DNA from: Aeribacillus composti
Lineage (GTDB): Bacteria; Bacillota; Bacilli; Bacillales; Aeribacillaceae
Assembly: GCF_007827555.1 (NCBI RefSeq)
Contig: NZ_VISS01000035.1
Coordinates: 1-49,635, forward strand
DNA: 49,635 nucleotides
Reading direction: 5' to 3'
Position 1 is the first letter of the stretch. Every line of letters starts with the position of its first letter. Below the pieces are notes generated by a model. That model was not told where the DNA came from. It saw only the letters and a list, made by a program, of their open reading frames with translations, and ran no database searches. Positions 24,868 to 33,995 of the stretch are shown piece by piece. The position numbers and the translations under genes are program-made.

Positions 24868-25803
24868 ATGAACGAAACGGTTTTAACAGTCGAAAAATTA
24901 GGAAAATCATTCAAACATCATCCGATTATCCAAAATATATCGTTTGAAGTGAAAAAAGGGGAAATTATGGCGGTATTAGGACCGAACGGGGCTGGAAAAT
25001 CAACGATCATTCGCAACATTATGGGGATTATGTATCCAGATGAAGGAAGCATTACATTCCACAATAGCCAAAAAAATATGATCCCGCGCCATAAAATTGG
25101 CTATTTGCCGGAAGAACGCGGTTTATATAAAAATGTCAAAGTAATGGATATTCTCCTTTATTTAGCAGATTTAAAAAGCTACCCATTAAAAAAAGCAAAA
25201 GAGCGGGCTAAAGTCTATTTAAAAAAATTTGGCTTAGAAGGAAAAGAACAGTCATCAATTGATGAACTATCAAAAGGGATGGGACAAAAAGTACAGTTTA
25301 TCGCTTCGATCCTGCATGAGCCTGAACTGCTCATCTTAGACGAACCGTTTTCCGGAATAGACCCTGTGAGCCAGGAGTTATTTAAAAAAGAAATAAGAAG
25401 CTTAGCTAATAACGGCACAGCGATTCTTCTATCTTCCCATCAAATGAATATAGTAGAAGAGATGTGTGACAGATTATTTATGATCCATCGCGGCCGCAAG
25501 GTGGTTTATGGATCGATAGAGGAAGTAAAGAAAACATATGCGAATTTCAAATGTGTCATCCGCGGAAAAAATGACCGCGCCGTACTAGAACAAATTTCTG
25601 GTGTTCAACGAATAGAACAAAATGAAGATGTATCAACTCTTTATTTAACAAAAGACATTCAACCTGCCAAATGGTTAAAAAACCTTCCGGAATATATGAT
25701 AATTCAAGAATTATCGCTTGACCGCATTTCCCTGCATGAAATCTTTATTGATGTTGCCACAGATCAAAATTTATTACAGGAAGCTGGTGAAAATTATGAG
25801 TAA
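24868..25803 (+). CDS. yhaQ: ABC transporter ATP-binding protein (YhaQ/NatA type)
   Basis: This 311-residue ATPase resembles B. subtilis YhaQ and NatA. Walker A is GPNGAGKST, the signature LSKGMGQKVQF, Walker B LLILDEPFSGIDPV and the switch LLSSHQM. The C-terminal ~90 residues form the DUF4162-type extension found in sodium/ABC-2 exporters of this group. AGAAAGGAA precedes ATG 24868. It overlaps the next gene by 8 bases. Substrate is unknown; sodium or antimicrobial export are family possibilities. Confidence 0.88.
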   Translation: MNETVLTVEKLGKSFKHHPIIQNISFEVKKGEIMAVLGPNGAGKSTIIRNIMGIMYPDEGSITFHNSQKNMIPRHKIGYLPEERGLYKNVKVMDILLYLADLKSYPLKKAKERAKVYLKKFGLEGKEQSSIDELSKGMGQKVQFIASILHEPELLILDEPFSGIDPVSQELFKKEIRSLANNGTAILLSSHQMNIVEEMCDRLFMIHRGRKVVYGSIEEVKKTYANFKCVIRGKNDRAVLEQISGVQRIEQNEDVSTLYLTKDIQPAKWLKNLPEYMIIQELSLDRISLHEIFIDVATDQNLLQEAGENYE

Positions 25804-27022
25804 TACTATAAAAATAGCAAAATGGGAAATAAAGCGGAATTTAAAAAACAAATCATTTATCATCAGCTTGTTTATAACGCCTATTCTCTTTTTAGCTTTT
25901 TTCCTGCTCGGAAATCTTGCCAATTCAGATGAGGATCAAAGTGTAACAACTGTTTATGTCAATGATAAGCTGAATATTTTGCCAGCCTTGCAGGAAGCAG
26001 TACAGCTTCACACCCTTCCATTCAAGCTTCAGAAAACTGGCATCGCGGAAGATAAGATAGAAGATTTGCTAAAAAATAGAGAGAATACAGCCTATTTGTT
26101 TATCGGTGAACAGTCATTAACGGATGGCGTTGTCCCTGTTTACACAAGCGATGTGATTAGCCCGATGTTTGCCAATCAAATTCAGCTGCTGGCAGAGCCG
26201 TTAAAAGCTTTGCAGCTGGAGCAGCTTGGTTTATCGAAAAATCAATTAGCAGCCATTTCGAAAGGAATCGTCTTTGAACAATCGACCGTTAGTGAAATCT
26301 CAAAAACTGAAGGCGGAGGAAGAGAAACGGAAAAAATTTTAGAACGCATTGTACCAGGGGCCTTTGCCAGCATCATTTTACTATCCATTGTTTTTAGCGG
26401 CATGATGATTTTTCAAAGCGCCTCGCAGGAAAAGAAAGATAAAATTGCGGAAATCATTCTTTCATCGGTCACGCCAAAAGACCTCATGCAAGGTAAAATT
26501 ATTGGTTATTTCCTATTAGGAATGTTACAAGTTGTTGTATTTTTCATTTTTATCATTCCAATCGTTTTATGGAAAATTGATGTTCCGATATTTCACTATT
26601 TGTTCGTTCCTCATCTTTTTCTTTTCATCGGGATTGCCCTTTTAGGCTACTTGCTGTTTTCGTCAATTTTTGTCGGCATCGGCGCCACAATGGCAGATAT
26701 ATATACCACCGGCAACTTTCAAGGATTAGTTATCCTGCTGCCATTTTTGTCATTTGTTTTTGTCGGACCTGTGCTGACAGATCCAAGCGGGCTATGGGCG
26801 CAAATCGGCACCTATCTTCCATTCACATCACCCGCTGTTTTGATTCTTCGTTTGTCGATATTAGAGGAATGGCCATGGGCGGAAATTGTCATATCACTTG
26901 CAATCTTAATAATAAGTGTTTGGATCTTTATGAAACTAGCTGGAAAAATATTTAAAGTCGGCATCTTAATGTACGGAAAAAATGCCACGCCAAAAGAAAT
27001 ATGGACTTGGATCAGACAATGA
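25796..27022 (+). CDS. yhaP: ABC transporter permease (YhaP/NatB type)
   Basis: This 408-residue ABC-2 permease has an N-terminal membrane helix (about 20-42), a large extracytoplasmic domain (about 45-185), and five or six C-terminal helices. The motif QEKKDKIAEIILSSVTPKDLMQGKIIG between them is typical of NatB/YhaP proteins. I chose ATG 25796 behind GGTGA; it overlaps the end of yhaQ. It is the last gene of the operon and a strong terminator follows. Confidence 0.9.
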   Translation: MSNTIKIAKWEIKRNLKNKSFIISLFITPILFLAFFLLGNLANSDEDQSVTTVYVNDKLNILPALQEAVQLHTLPFKLQKTGIAEDKIEDLLKNRENTAYLFIGEQSLTDGVVPVYTSDVISPMFANQIQLLAEPLKALQLEQLGLSKNQLAAISKGIVFEQSTVSEISKTEGGGRETEKILERIVPGAFASIILLSIVFSGMMIFQSASQEKKDKIAEIILSSVTPKDLMQGKIIGYFLLGMLQVVVFFIFIIPIVLWKIDVPIFHYLFVPHLFLFIGIALLGYLLFSSIFVGIGATMADIYTTGNFQGLVILLPFLSFVFVGPVLTDPSGLWAQIGTYLPFTSPAVLILRLSILEEWPWAEIVISLAILIISVWIFMKLAGKIFKVGILMYGKNATPKEIWTWIRQ

Positions 27023-27028
27023 TCAAAA

Positions 27029-27058
27029 TAAAAAAATCGGCTAAACGCCGATTTTTTT
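27029..27058 (+). terminator. Terminator of the GntR/ABC operon
   Basis: An 11-bp stem (AAAAAATCGGC at 27031-27041, GCCGATTTTTT from 27047) with a 5-nt loop and T run follows the permease gene by a few bases. The A tract on the left lets it work in the other direction as well, for the convergent methyltransferase gene. Confidence 0.92.
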
Positions 27059-27111
27059 ATGGTTTGGTGAAGATGAATAACATTTGCAAGCTGCGTAGTT
27101 ATGATCGATCT

Positions 27112-27915
27112 TTATTCCCAAAATACCGGTTCGCCTTCGATATGGCAAGGCTTGGGCTGATAGATGTCTTCTTTTGTTTTAAGATAGTGATGAATTCTTT
27201 CTACATTGGCTGTAAAAGCATTGCTTGCGATATCGCATCCTAAAAAGCGGCAGTTGTTTTTTATGGCTGCAATAGCTGACGATCCGCTCCCTAAAAACGG
27301 GTCGCAAACCGTAAATCCCTCTTCGGCACTTGCATAAATCATCGCTTGGAACAGCTCAACCGGTTTTTGAGTCGGATATTTCGAATGGTGAATTCGTTTA
27401 AACCGCCATACATCCGGAAAAGACCGGTTTCTAATTTTGCGGTTGTTTCCGTTCGTAGCAAAAATAATATATTCGTGCCTTCTTCTAAAATAATGCCCCA
27501 TTCCCATATTGATTTTATCCCAAGTGATGATGTTTTTTACGTCAAAGTACTCTCTCATTAAATGCCCTAAGCTTAATAAAGAAAAAGAATCAAACATGAT
27601 GTAAATGTGCCCTGTATCTTTTTTCAGCACCCTCTTGCACTCTTGTAAAAAGAGATGATAGTTTTCTTCACTGTCTTCAAATTCCGCAAACCATTTCCCA
27701 TTTTCCGTTCCCTTTTGCTTATATTCACCGACGATTCTGCCCTTCCCGAGCTTCAGCTTGTTATTCATTCCAGAATAAGCAGGGTCTGTTACAATCAAGT
27801 CGATGCTTTCATCTTTTAAAGACTTTAAAAAGGATATGCAATCATTTAGTTCAATTTTTACTTCGAGATTGTTTCCATATTTAAACGTTCTCACAGATGC
27901 AGTTTCTGTGTCCAT
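27112..27915 (-). CDS. Solitary DNA methyltransferase (beta class, DPAY)
   Basis: This 267-residue amino-methyltransferase (N6-adenine or N4-cytosine) has the catalytic motif IV TDPAYSG at residues 43-49. It has the SAM-binding motif I DPFLGSGSS at 205-213 near the C-terminus, with PTQKPVELF before it. That order (IV, then I) defines the beta class. The target-recognition segment should lie between about 50 and 130. No restriction gene or other R-M component is adjacent, so it looks like an orphan or remnant methylase. I chose ATG 27915; a TTG two codons earlier is possible. The recognition sequence cannot be told. Confidence 0.88.
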   Translation of the reverse strand: MDTETASVRTFKYGNNLEVKIELNDCISFLKSLKDESIDLIVTDPAYSGMNNKLKLGKGRIVGEYKQKGTENGKWFAEFEDSEENYHLFLQECKRVLKKDTGHIYIMFDSFSLLSLGHLMREYFDVKNIITWDKINMGMGHYFRRRHEYIIFATNGNNRKIRNRSFPDVWRFKRIHHSKYPTQKPVELFQAMIYASAEEGFTVCDPFLGSGSSAIAAIKNNCRFLGCDIASNAFTANVERIHHYLKTKEDIYQPKPCHIEGEPVFWE

Positions 27916-28335
27916 ATCCAAACACCCTTTTAAAAATAAACGAGATAACTATTTTATCATACTATAGAAGAACGTACATTCTCAACCGATTTAGCTCGTA
28001 TCTAGCATTTGGCGCAGCGACTTTCAGTGGATTGTTGTCTTGCCTATTTATTTTAATTTTCGTATTTGGGCGTTATCGCGTGCAGATTATCTGATTATGC
28101 TTATGACCTTCTCCGCATAATCCTCTGGGGACGTTATTTCCTTCTTGATCTCTGTCCAGTTTGCTCGTCCAATCAAAGTTTTCCATACTACAGCCAAGGT
28201 ATTTATCATGCACTCCAAAGCTCTCCGGTTTTTTTGTTATTTTGAAACATTTTCAGCACTCACTTTCAGATGTATGTTGCTCAATTGGCTACAGTCCTAA
28301 ACTGAAGAATAACTTTCCCGGTGTTTCATTCTGTT
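27916..28335. other. Non-coding stretch with a doubtful small frame
   Basis: A 37-codon minus-strand frame (28186 to 28073, MENFDWTSKLDRDQEGN...) has no ribosome site and no recognised relatives. The rest shows no gene. A promoter for the methyltransferase should lie near 27930-27990 but is not obvious. Confidence 0.3.
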
Positions 28336-28600
28336 TCATGAGGATTCAACCATTAAGCCCCTATTTATTCCATATTTAATGACTTCGTCAACGAAGAAAA
28401 CGGAAATAGCTAAAGAAAAAACTGCAAAAATCCATAATATGATAGCAGGCAATATTCCGAAGATTATATGTAAAGCAAATGCGAAAAACCTTTTGGTAAT
28501 GAAATCAATTGCTATCGATATGGGTATCCATAAAAGAACAGCCCAACGCTTACGTATAAAGATATCATGAGAAGATCGTGAAAAGAAGATCCTGTTTGTT
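28336..28600 (-). pseudogene. Relic of a membrane protein gene
   Basis: On the minus strand an open frame of about 85 codons without a start codon reads as a membrane protein (KRWAVLLWIPISIAIDFITK, FGILPAIILWIFAVFSLA, then VFFVDEVIKYGINRG). It ends with TGA at 28336-28338. The strongly hydrophobic, protein-like sequence with no ribosome site suggests the 3' end of a lost gene. The plus-strand frame over the same bases is its shadow. Confidence 0.45.
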
Positions 28601-28944
28601 GGTCAGAAAGACATGCTACTGGCGAAATAAAATCGCTATGATAAAAGTAGAAATAACAAACGTAATGAGCGCTGTTAAAAATTTTCTTTTTATATATTAG
28701 TTATACCCCTTATTATTACTTGTAAATAATCAAATACAAATTTGATAAGTAAAAATACATAAAAAATGTTCTAATATGATTGCCTGTGTAGATGGTGAAG
28801 GAGATTAAAATGGTCATCATGGCATTTTTGGCTATTTGGTAGCAATTATATGGACCAGTATTGCGGAATATAAAATTTCATTTTGCTGTTTGTTTTTGAC
28901 GAAAAGCAGCTGGAAATCAACGTAAGTTTTGTTAAGGAGGTTTG

Positions 28945-29077
28945 ATGAAAGATTTAGTCCACGAAACAGCTTGTTGCAATCGTTGGTGTTTTAGCTTCCC
29001 TATATATTTCTACTAAAACCTTTCTTTTGGCTGTAACTTCTCCTAATTTATTTCCAGGGTTGGATAAACCGATGTGA
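28945..29077 (+). pseudogene. Frameshifted small membrane protein
   Basis: A strong ribosome site AAGGAGG precedes ATG 28945. The frame reads MKDLVHETA and then, after a one-base shift, LVAIVGVLASLYISTK and NLFPGLDKPM to a TGA at 29075-29077. It looks like a small one-helix protein inactivated by a frameshift. A similar short dead frame follows GAAGGAG near 28800. No family is recognised. Confidence 0.4.
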
Positions 29078-29095
29078 GAACCTCTTCAAATGATA

Positions 29096-29134
29096 AAAGC
29101 CTGTAGAATTCCAATAATGAATTCTGCAGGCTTT
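29096..29134 (-). terminator. Terminator of the MFS-GGT operon
   Basis: A 16-bp stem with one mismatch (AAAGCCTGTAGAATTC at 29096-29111, GAATTCTGCAGGCTTT at 29119-29134) lies 85 bases after the gamma-glutamyltransferase stop. On the minus strand TTTT follows. Confidence 0.85.
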
Positions 29135-29218
29135 GCCCTAGCTGGATACTTTCCGTAAACCCTTCTCCAATATATGAAACAACGGATAGCATAATCCCCG
29201 CTTTTTATGAATTCGCCG

Positions 29219-30799
29219 TTACCAACCGATTGCCGCACCGTCTCCTCTTGGATCAACCCCGCCATGTAAAAAGCTTTGTTCATCAATTAATATGGCGTTG
29301 GCATGCCCCATTATTTTATCAATAGGTTCAACAACTTTCACAAGATGGCCAGCTTTGATCATCGATTCGATCACTTCTTTTGAGATGCGGCCTTCCATCT
29401 TCAATTCTTCCGTCTCTTCTCCCCACGTTCTTCCCCACACAAACCTTGGCTCATATATTGCTTCTGCAGGGCTCATTCGATAATCAATCATTCTTGTAAT
29501 GATAGCTGTTTGTGTTTGCGGCTGCCCTTCTCCTCCTTGTGTTCCGTATAAAATATGCGGCTTTCCATCTTTAAAAGCCATTGCAGGCATCAGCGTGTGG
29601 AACGTTCTTTTTCTCGGCGCCAAGCAATTGACATGCGACCGATCAAGAGAAAAGAACGATCCTCTGTTTTGCATTAAAATCCCTGTGTCACCAGCAACAA
29701 CACATGAACCGAATTCAAAATAAAGACTTTGTATAAAGGAAACCGCATTCCCCTCTTCATCCACGACAGCCGCATGGGCAGTGTCGTTTCCGACAGGTTG
29801 AGTCTTCACTTCGCTTGCATTTGTCAGACTGATCGATTCGGCCAGCTTTTTCGCATATGTTTTGCTTAACAATTTATCAAGCGGAATCTGGTAGAATTCG
29901 GGATCTGTCAATACTTTGTTTCGGTCTTGAAAGCTTTTTTTCAATGATTCTGTCAAAAGGTGATAATACTGAAAAGAACCGTGCGGAATCGTTTTAAAAT
30001 CAAAGTTTTCTAAAATATTTAGCGCCATTAGCCCGGCAAAGCCTTGTGAATTGGGCGGAACCTGATACATGGTATAACCGCGGTAAGTTCCGCTCAGCGG
30101 TTCGACCCAATCTCCGTGATGATCCGCAAAATCATCCTCTATTAAAATCCCGCCTTTTTCTCGAAGGCTTGATACAATGCGTTTTGTTAAACTGCCTTTG
30201 TAAAAATGATCTCTTCCTTTGTTCGCTAACTCTTTCAATGTATCCGCCAATTGCTTCTGAATAAATTTTTCATTTATGCTCGGAATTCGATGATGAGGCA
30301 GGAAAATCGATGATGTTTCCGGAAATTCTCGCAGAATTTGAACATTTTTTTGCGTGTTGACATATTGATCCTTTGAAAAAGGGAATCCATTTTCCGCATA
30401 TTCGATAGCAGGCTCTAAAACCTCCGCCAATGAAAGTCTTCCGTATTCTTTTATGATGGCATCCCAACTGTCAACCATTCCCGGCACGGTGATAACACTT
30501 TGAATGCCTCGATACGGAATGGCGGGTAAACCTTCGTATTTTTCAGGCGTGGCGTTATAGCCTGACCGGCCGCTGCCGTTATACGCACGAACTGCTTGAT
30601 CCTTTCTGCTGTAAAACAGCCAAAAAGAGTCTCCTCCGATCCCTGTCATGTGCGGATAAACAACCGCTAAGCAGGCGCTGACCGCTACCGCTGCATCGAA
30701 GGCGTTGCCCCCTTTTTGCAGTATGCGGCAACCGGCTGCCGATGCTAAATAATGCGGACTGACAACCATACTTTTCGTTCCGATCATTGATTGGCTCAT
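29219..30799 (-). CDS. ywrD: Gamma-glutamyltransferase family protein YwrD
   Basis: This 526-residue Ntn-hydrolase of the gamma-glutamyltransferase family matches B. subtilis YwrD in length (about 525). The autocatalytic cleavage site and nucleophile is Thr340 in GNDTAHAAVVDEEGN. Substrate-pocket blocks include GGNAFDAAVA, MTGIGGDSF and the small-subunit GTQGGEGQPQTQ. No signal peptide is visible, so it is probably cytoplasmic, unlike secreted Ggt. It may hydrolyse glutathione-like or gamma-glutamyl compounds, or act as a cephalosporin/glutaryl acylase-type enzyme. It overlaps the upstream MFS gene by ATGA, suggesting it processes a compound imported by that transporter. Confidence 0.88.
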   Translation of the reverse strand: MSQSMIGTKSMVVSPHYLASAAGCRILQKGGNAFDAAVAVSACLAVVYPHMTGIGGDSFWLFYSRKDQAVRAYNGSGRSGYNATPEKYEGLPAIPYRGIQSVITVPGMVDSWDAIIKEYGRLSLAEVLEPAIEYAENGFPFSKDQYVNTQKNVQILREFPETSSIFLPHHRIPSINEKFIQKQLADTLKELANKGRDHFYKGSLTKRIVSSLREKGGILIEDDFADHHGDWVEPLSGTYRGYTMYQVPPNSQGFAGLMALNILENFDFKTIPHGSFQYYHLLTESLKKSFQDRNKVLTDPEFYQIPLDKLLSKTYAKKLAESISLTNASEVKTQPVGNDTAHAAVVDEEGNAVSFIQSLYFEFGSCVVAGDTGILMQNRGSFFSLDRSHVNCLAPRKRTFHTLMPAMAFKDGKPHILYGTQGGEGQPQTQTAIITRMIDYRMSPAEAIYEPRFVWGRTWGEETEELKMEGRISKEVIESMIKAGHLVKVVEPIDKIMGHANAILIDEQSFLHGGVDPRGDGAAIGW

Positions 30800-32031
30800 T
30801 TTACTTGTTCCTCCCCCGGTTTGTAGTATTGAACGAAATGGGTCATGCGATTTGAACCTTCCGTAAATAGAAATAAAACAGCACCGATGATTAGCAAAAC
30901 ACCTGACAAATAAAAGCCGATTTCAAGCTTGCCGGTGATATCGGCAAAATAGCCCGTAATATAAGGTGCAAAAATTGAAGAAAGCATTCCGCTGAAATTG
31001 AAAAAACCATACACTTTGGAGTACATGGATGACGGCGTAATTTCAGCCATATAAGATATTAATACGGGATCGAGCGCCAATTTTCCTAGCAGTCCGTAAA
31101 AAACTAATCCTGCTAGCAGCAAAGAATAATTTTCCGCATAAGGGATGACAAATTGGCAAACAGCTCCAGCAAAAGCTAAAAAGATGATCAGCGGCTTTTT
31201 ATTTTTTACTTTATCTGAAACATATCCAAAGAAAATAGCCCCCGGAATCGAAGCCCAAGGCACTAAAGAAGATATGATCCCTGTTTGCGAGCCTTCTACC
31301 CCTTTTACCGTCTGCAAATAATAAGGCAACCAAGTAAGCATTCCGAAGAATCCATATAAAGAGCAGAAGATGAGAATGTAAACGAAAAGATGATTTTTTG
31401 TAAACAACCGTTTTAAGTTTTGGCTATTTTTCATATGAGGAACTTCTTGTTTTTTTTCATGGCTGGATTGATCTCGTACACATATTCCTATCAAAATGGC
31501 AACAATAATAGTTGGAATGGCAAATAGATAAAATGAAAATTGCCATCCTTTGTTTAAGGTATATGTGAAATAGCTAGCAGCAATAAAACCAAGAGAAATG
31601 CCGAAAGCCATTCCGCTATTGATCACTGCAGAAACGATCCCTCTGTATTTTTTAGGGGTAATGTTGGAAGAAATTCCGTATTGCGAACCGTAATAAGTGC
31701 CTTCTCCAATACCTGTTAAAGCGCGCATCAGCAAAAACAATGCAAATGAAGATGCCAATCCGCTCAAAAAAGTGGTAATGCCAAATAATATATAACCAAT
31801 TACTAAAACTTTCACTCTTCCAAACCGATCAGCCAAAAATCCTGTTGGAATTTGCATGATCGAATAGGCAATAAAAAATACAGTGGACATCAAACCTAAT
31901 TGACTATTGTTTAAATTCCACTGCTCTCCTATTTCTCCCAACACTGGCGACAAAATATTTCGATCCGCATACATAAATACCCATCCTAGAAAAAACAAGA
32001 AAATAACGATGGCTGGATGTGTGCGTTTCAT
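30796..32031 (-). CDS. MFS transporter (anion:cation symporter-like)
   Basis: This 411-residue major facilitator has twelve predicted helices. The helix 2-3 loop motif GFLADRFGRVKVLVIG is canonical, and the first segment (YADRNILSPVLGEIG) resembles ACS-family carriers of organic anions. I chose ATG 32031 behind GAGAGGGGTGAAG. It is the first gene of a two-gene operon with the gamma-glutamyltransferase, and is divergent from the Lrp-type regulator. Substrate is unknown; a gamma-glutamyl or acyl-amino compound is an inference. Confidence 0.88.
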   Translation of the reverse strand: MKRTHPAIVIFLFFLGWVFMYADRNILSPVLGEIGEQWNLNNSQLGLMSTVFFIAYSIMQIPTGFLADRFGRVKVLVIGYILFGITTFLSGLASSFALFLLMRALTGIGEGTYYGSQYGISSNITPKKYRGIVSAVINSGMAFGISLGFIAASYFTYTLNKGWQFSFYLFAIPTIIVAILIGICVRDQSSHEKKQEVPHMKNSQNLKRLFTKNHLFVYILIFCSLYGFFGMLTWLPYYLQTVKGVEGSQTGIISSLVPWASIPGAIFFGYVSDKVKNKKPLIIFLAFAGAVCQFVIPYAENYSLLLAGLVFYGLLGKLALDPVLISYMAEITPSSMYSKVYGFFNFSGMLSSIFAPYITGYFADITGKLEIGFYLSGVLLIIGAVLFLFTEGSNRMTHFVQYYKPGEEQVK

Positions 32032-32251
32032 TTTCTTCACCCCTCTCAACTTTTTTTAAAAATTTGATTTCATTATAGAAAGCTGCTGAGGAAAGTTCCT
32101 TGAATTTGTAAATTTTTTTAACAAAGTTTTTTTCGTTTCGTAAACAAATAAATATTTTCATTTTTTTATAGAAATCATAAAACATATTTTGTATACTAAA
32201 GGAAATTATAATTAGAAAATTAACTACATAACGAAATAAAGGGTGGTATGA

Positions 32252-32728
32252 ATGGCATTCGAATACAACATTCCGAATTTAGACATAGACCATATTGATA
32301 AACAAATTTTAGAGAAGCTGCATGAAAACAGCCGGATATCGTATACCGATCTCGGAAAAGAAATCGGTTTGTCTCGAGTTGCCGTTCAGGCGAGAATAAA
32401 CAACTTAATTGAAAAAGGAATTATCGAGAAATTTACGACGGTTATCAATCCGACGAAAATCGGCATTCATGTTTCCGCCTTTTTCAACGTTGAAGTGGAA
32501 CCGCAATATTTAGAGGAAGTGGCAGAACAATTGGCGGAGGAGCATGCCGTTACAAGCTTGTACCATATGACTGGACCAAGCAAGCTCCATATGCATGGAA
32601 TCTTTAAAAATAATCAAGAAATGGAAAATTTTTTAACAAAAAAATTGTATCCGATGCGCGGTGTCGTCAGCGTTGACTGTCAAATTCTCATTAAACGATA
32701 CAAGAGCCGCATGGGAATGAAATTATAA
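32252..32728 (+). CDS. ywrC: Lrp/AsnC family regulator YwrC (ChrS-like)
   Basis: This 158-residue regulator has an N-terminal helix-turn-helix (about 12-70: [35 protein letters not shown]) and a C-terminal RAM/Lrp ligand-binding ferredoxin-like domain. In B. subtilis the equivalent gene ywrC lies with ywrB and ywrA and controls chromate transport. Here it is followed by the same two genes after 18 bases, and is divergent from the MFS/ywrD pair, which it may also control. AAAGGGTGG precedes the ATG. Confidence 0.88.
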   Translation: MAFEYNIPNLDIDHIDKQILEKLHENSRISYTDLGKEIGLSRVAVQARINNLIEKGIIEKFTTVINPTKIGIHVSAFFNVEVEPQYLEEVAEQLAEEHAVTSLYHMTGPSKLHMHGIFKNNQEMENFLTKKLYPMRGVVSVDCQILIKRYKSRMGMKL

Positions 32729-32746
32729 AGGATGAGGGGGAGAAAT

Positions 32747-33313
32747 ATGCAAACTTCTTATAAAAGTCTTATCATGGCTATGCTGAGAACCGGAATTTTT
32801 GGATTCGGAGGCGGTCCTTCCGTCATACCGCTTTTCCGTTATGAAGCAGTTTCCAGATACCGTTGGGTAAAAGATGAAGAATTTGCAGAAATATTGGCGA
32901 TTGCCAATACCCTGCCCGGTCCGATCGCGACAAAAATGGCCGCTTACTTAGGATATAAACAAAAAGGGGCATTAGGCGCTTTTATTTGCGTAGCAGCTCA
33001 TATTTTGCCTACATGTTTGGCCATGATTCTATTATTCAAAATGGTCACAGCTTTAAGCGATTCACCTGTTATCCACGGTATGATTTCTGCTGTTATGCCG
33101 GTGATCGCCGCCATGCTTGGGCAGTTGGCTTACGAATTTTCCGCAAAGGCCGTGAAAGGATTGGGAAAATGGCTTGGCGTCCTGCTGATGATTGTTTCGT
33201 TTTGCCTGCTGCAAGTGATTTCGATTCATCCAGCTATTGTAATTCTAATGTTTTTAACATATGGAGCTTTCCATTTAAAACGGAAGAGCAGAAGTAAGGA
33301 GATGTCTGCATGA
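32747..33313 (+). CDS. ywrB: Chromate transporter, N-terminal half-size subunit (YwrB)
   Basis: This 188-residue membrane protein is a short-chain CHR protein (PF02417) with about six hydrophobic segments. The family motif GFGGGPSVIPLFRYEAV and LPGPIATKMAAYLGYK are present near the N-terminus. Short CHR proteins work as pairs encoded by adjacent genes; its partner overlaps by ATGA. Together they export chromate. I chose ATG 32747 because GAGGGGGAG lies just upstream. Confidence 0.88.
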   Translation: MQTSYKSLIMAMLRTGIFGFGGGPSVIPLFRYEAVSRYRWVKDEEFAEILAIANTLPGPIATKMAAYLGYKQKGALGAFICVAAHILPTCLAMILLFKMVTALSDSPVIHGMISAVMPVIAAMLGQLAYEFSAKAVKGLGKWLGVLLMIVSFCLLQVISIHPAIVILMFLTYGAFHLKRKSRSKEMSA

Positions 33314-33849
33314 AAATTTGGATCAGCTTATTCATCGGTTTCTTTTTGGCCAACATACTCGGTTATGGAGGAGGACCCGCTTCCATTCCGCTTATGTATG
33401 AGGAGATTGTCAATCATTACAAATGGCTGACAAATGCAGAATTTTCCAATATGCTCGCACTGGGAAATTCTTTGCCGGGCCCTATTGCGACGAAGATCGC
33501 CGCCTATGTCGGTTATGATGTGTACGGATGGTGGGGGGCTTTCATCGCCTTGTTTGCGACCGTATTTCCGTCAGCTTTCGCTTTGATTCTGTTGTTAAAA
33601 CTGATTCAACGCAACCGGGAATCTTTAGTTGTGAAAGGAATGACCTTGCTTGTACAGCCTGTTATTGCGGTCATGATGCTGCTTTTAACATGGGAAATGA
33701 TAGAAGACTCTGTCCATTCGCTCGGAATTATCCAATCGCTCATCATTGCTGCTGTATCGTTCTTTGCCTTAGAAAAATGGAAGGTTCACCCTGCCATTCT
33801 CATTATGATTTCCTTTGTTTATGGAGGAGTTGTTCTGCCCAATTTTTAA
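33310..33849 (+). CDS. ywrA: Chromate transporter, C-terminal half-size subunit (YwrA)
   Basis: This 179-residue CHR protein is the second of the pair, with GYGGGPASIPLMYEEIV and LPGPIATKIAAYVGYD and about six hydrophobic segments. Its length matches B. subtilis YwrA (178). The start overlaps the ywrB stop, so the subunits are translated together. It ends the operon and a hairpin follows. Confidence 0.88.
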   Translation: MKIWISLFIGFFLANILGYGGGPASIPLMYEEIVNHYKWLTNAEFSNMLALGNSLPGPIATKIAAYVGYDVYGWWGAFIALFATVFPSAFALILLLKLIQRNRESLVVKGMTLLVQPVIAVMMLLLTWEMIEDSVHSLGIIQSLIIAAVSFFALEKWKVHPAILIMISFVYGGVVLPNF

Positions 33850-33883
33850 AATCGGTCTGTTTGGAGCACCAGAGAAACTGTGA

Positions 33884-33918
33884 TTCTCAGCTTTTCGCAA
33901 TACCTGAGAAAATTTTTC
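33884..33918 (+). terminator. Probable terminator after ywrA
   Basis: TTCTCAG (33884-33890) pairs with CTGAGAA (33904-33910), and AATTTTTC follows. The stem is only 7 bp with a 13-nt loop, so strength is moderate. Confidence 0.55.
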
Positions 33919-33941
33919 TGTCAAGAAATGCGCCAACTATC

Positions 33942-33970
33942 TTGCTTTGTTTCAATTAGAGTCGTATAAT
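33942..33970 (+). promoter_or_regulatory. SigA promoter of the adenine deaminase gene
   Basis: TTGCTT (33942-33947) and an exact TATAAT (33965-33970) are 17 bases apart. Transcription would start about 33977, some 20 bases before the riboswitch aptamer. Confidence 0.75.
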
Positions 33971-33995
33971 CTCTTTTTAAAAATACGAATGATTT

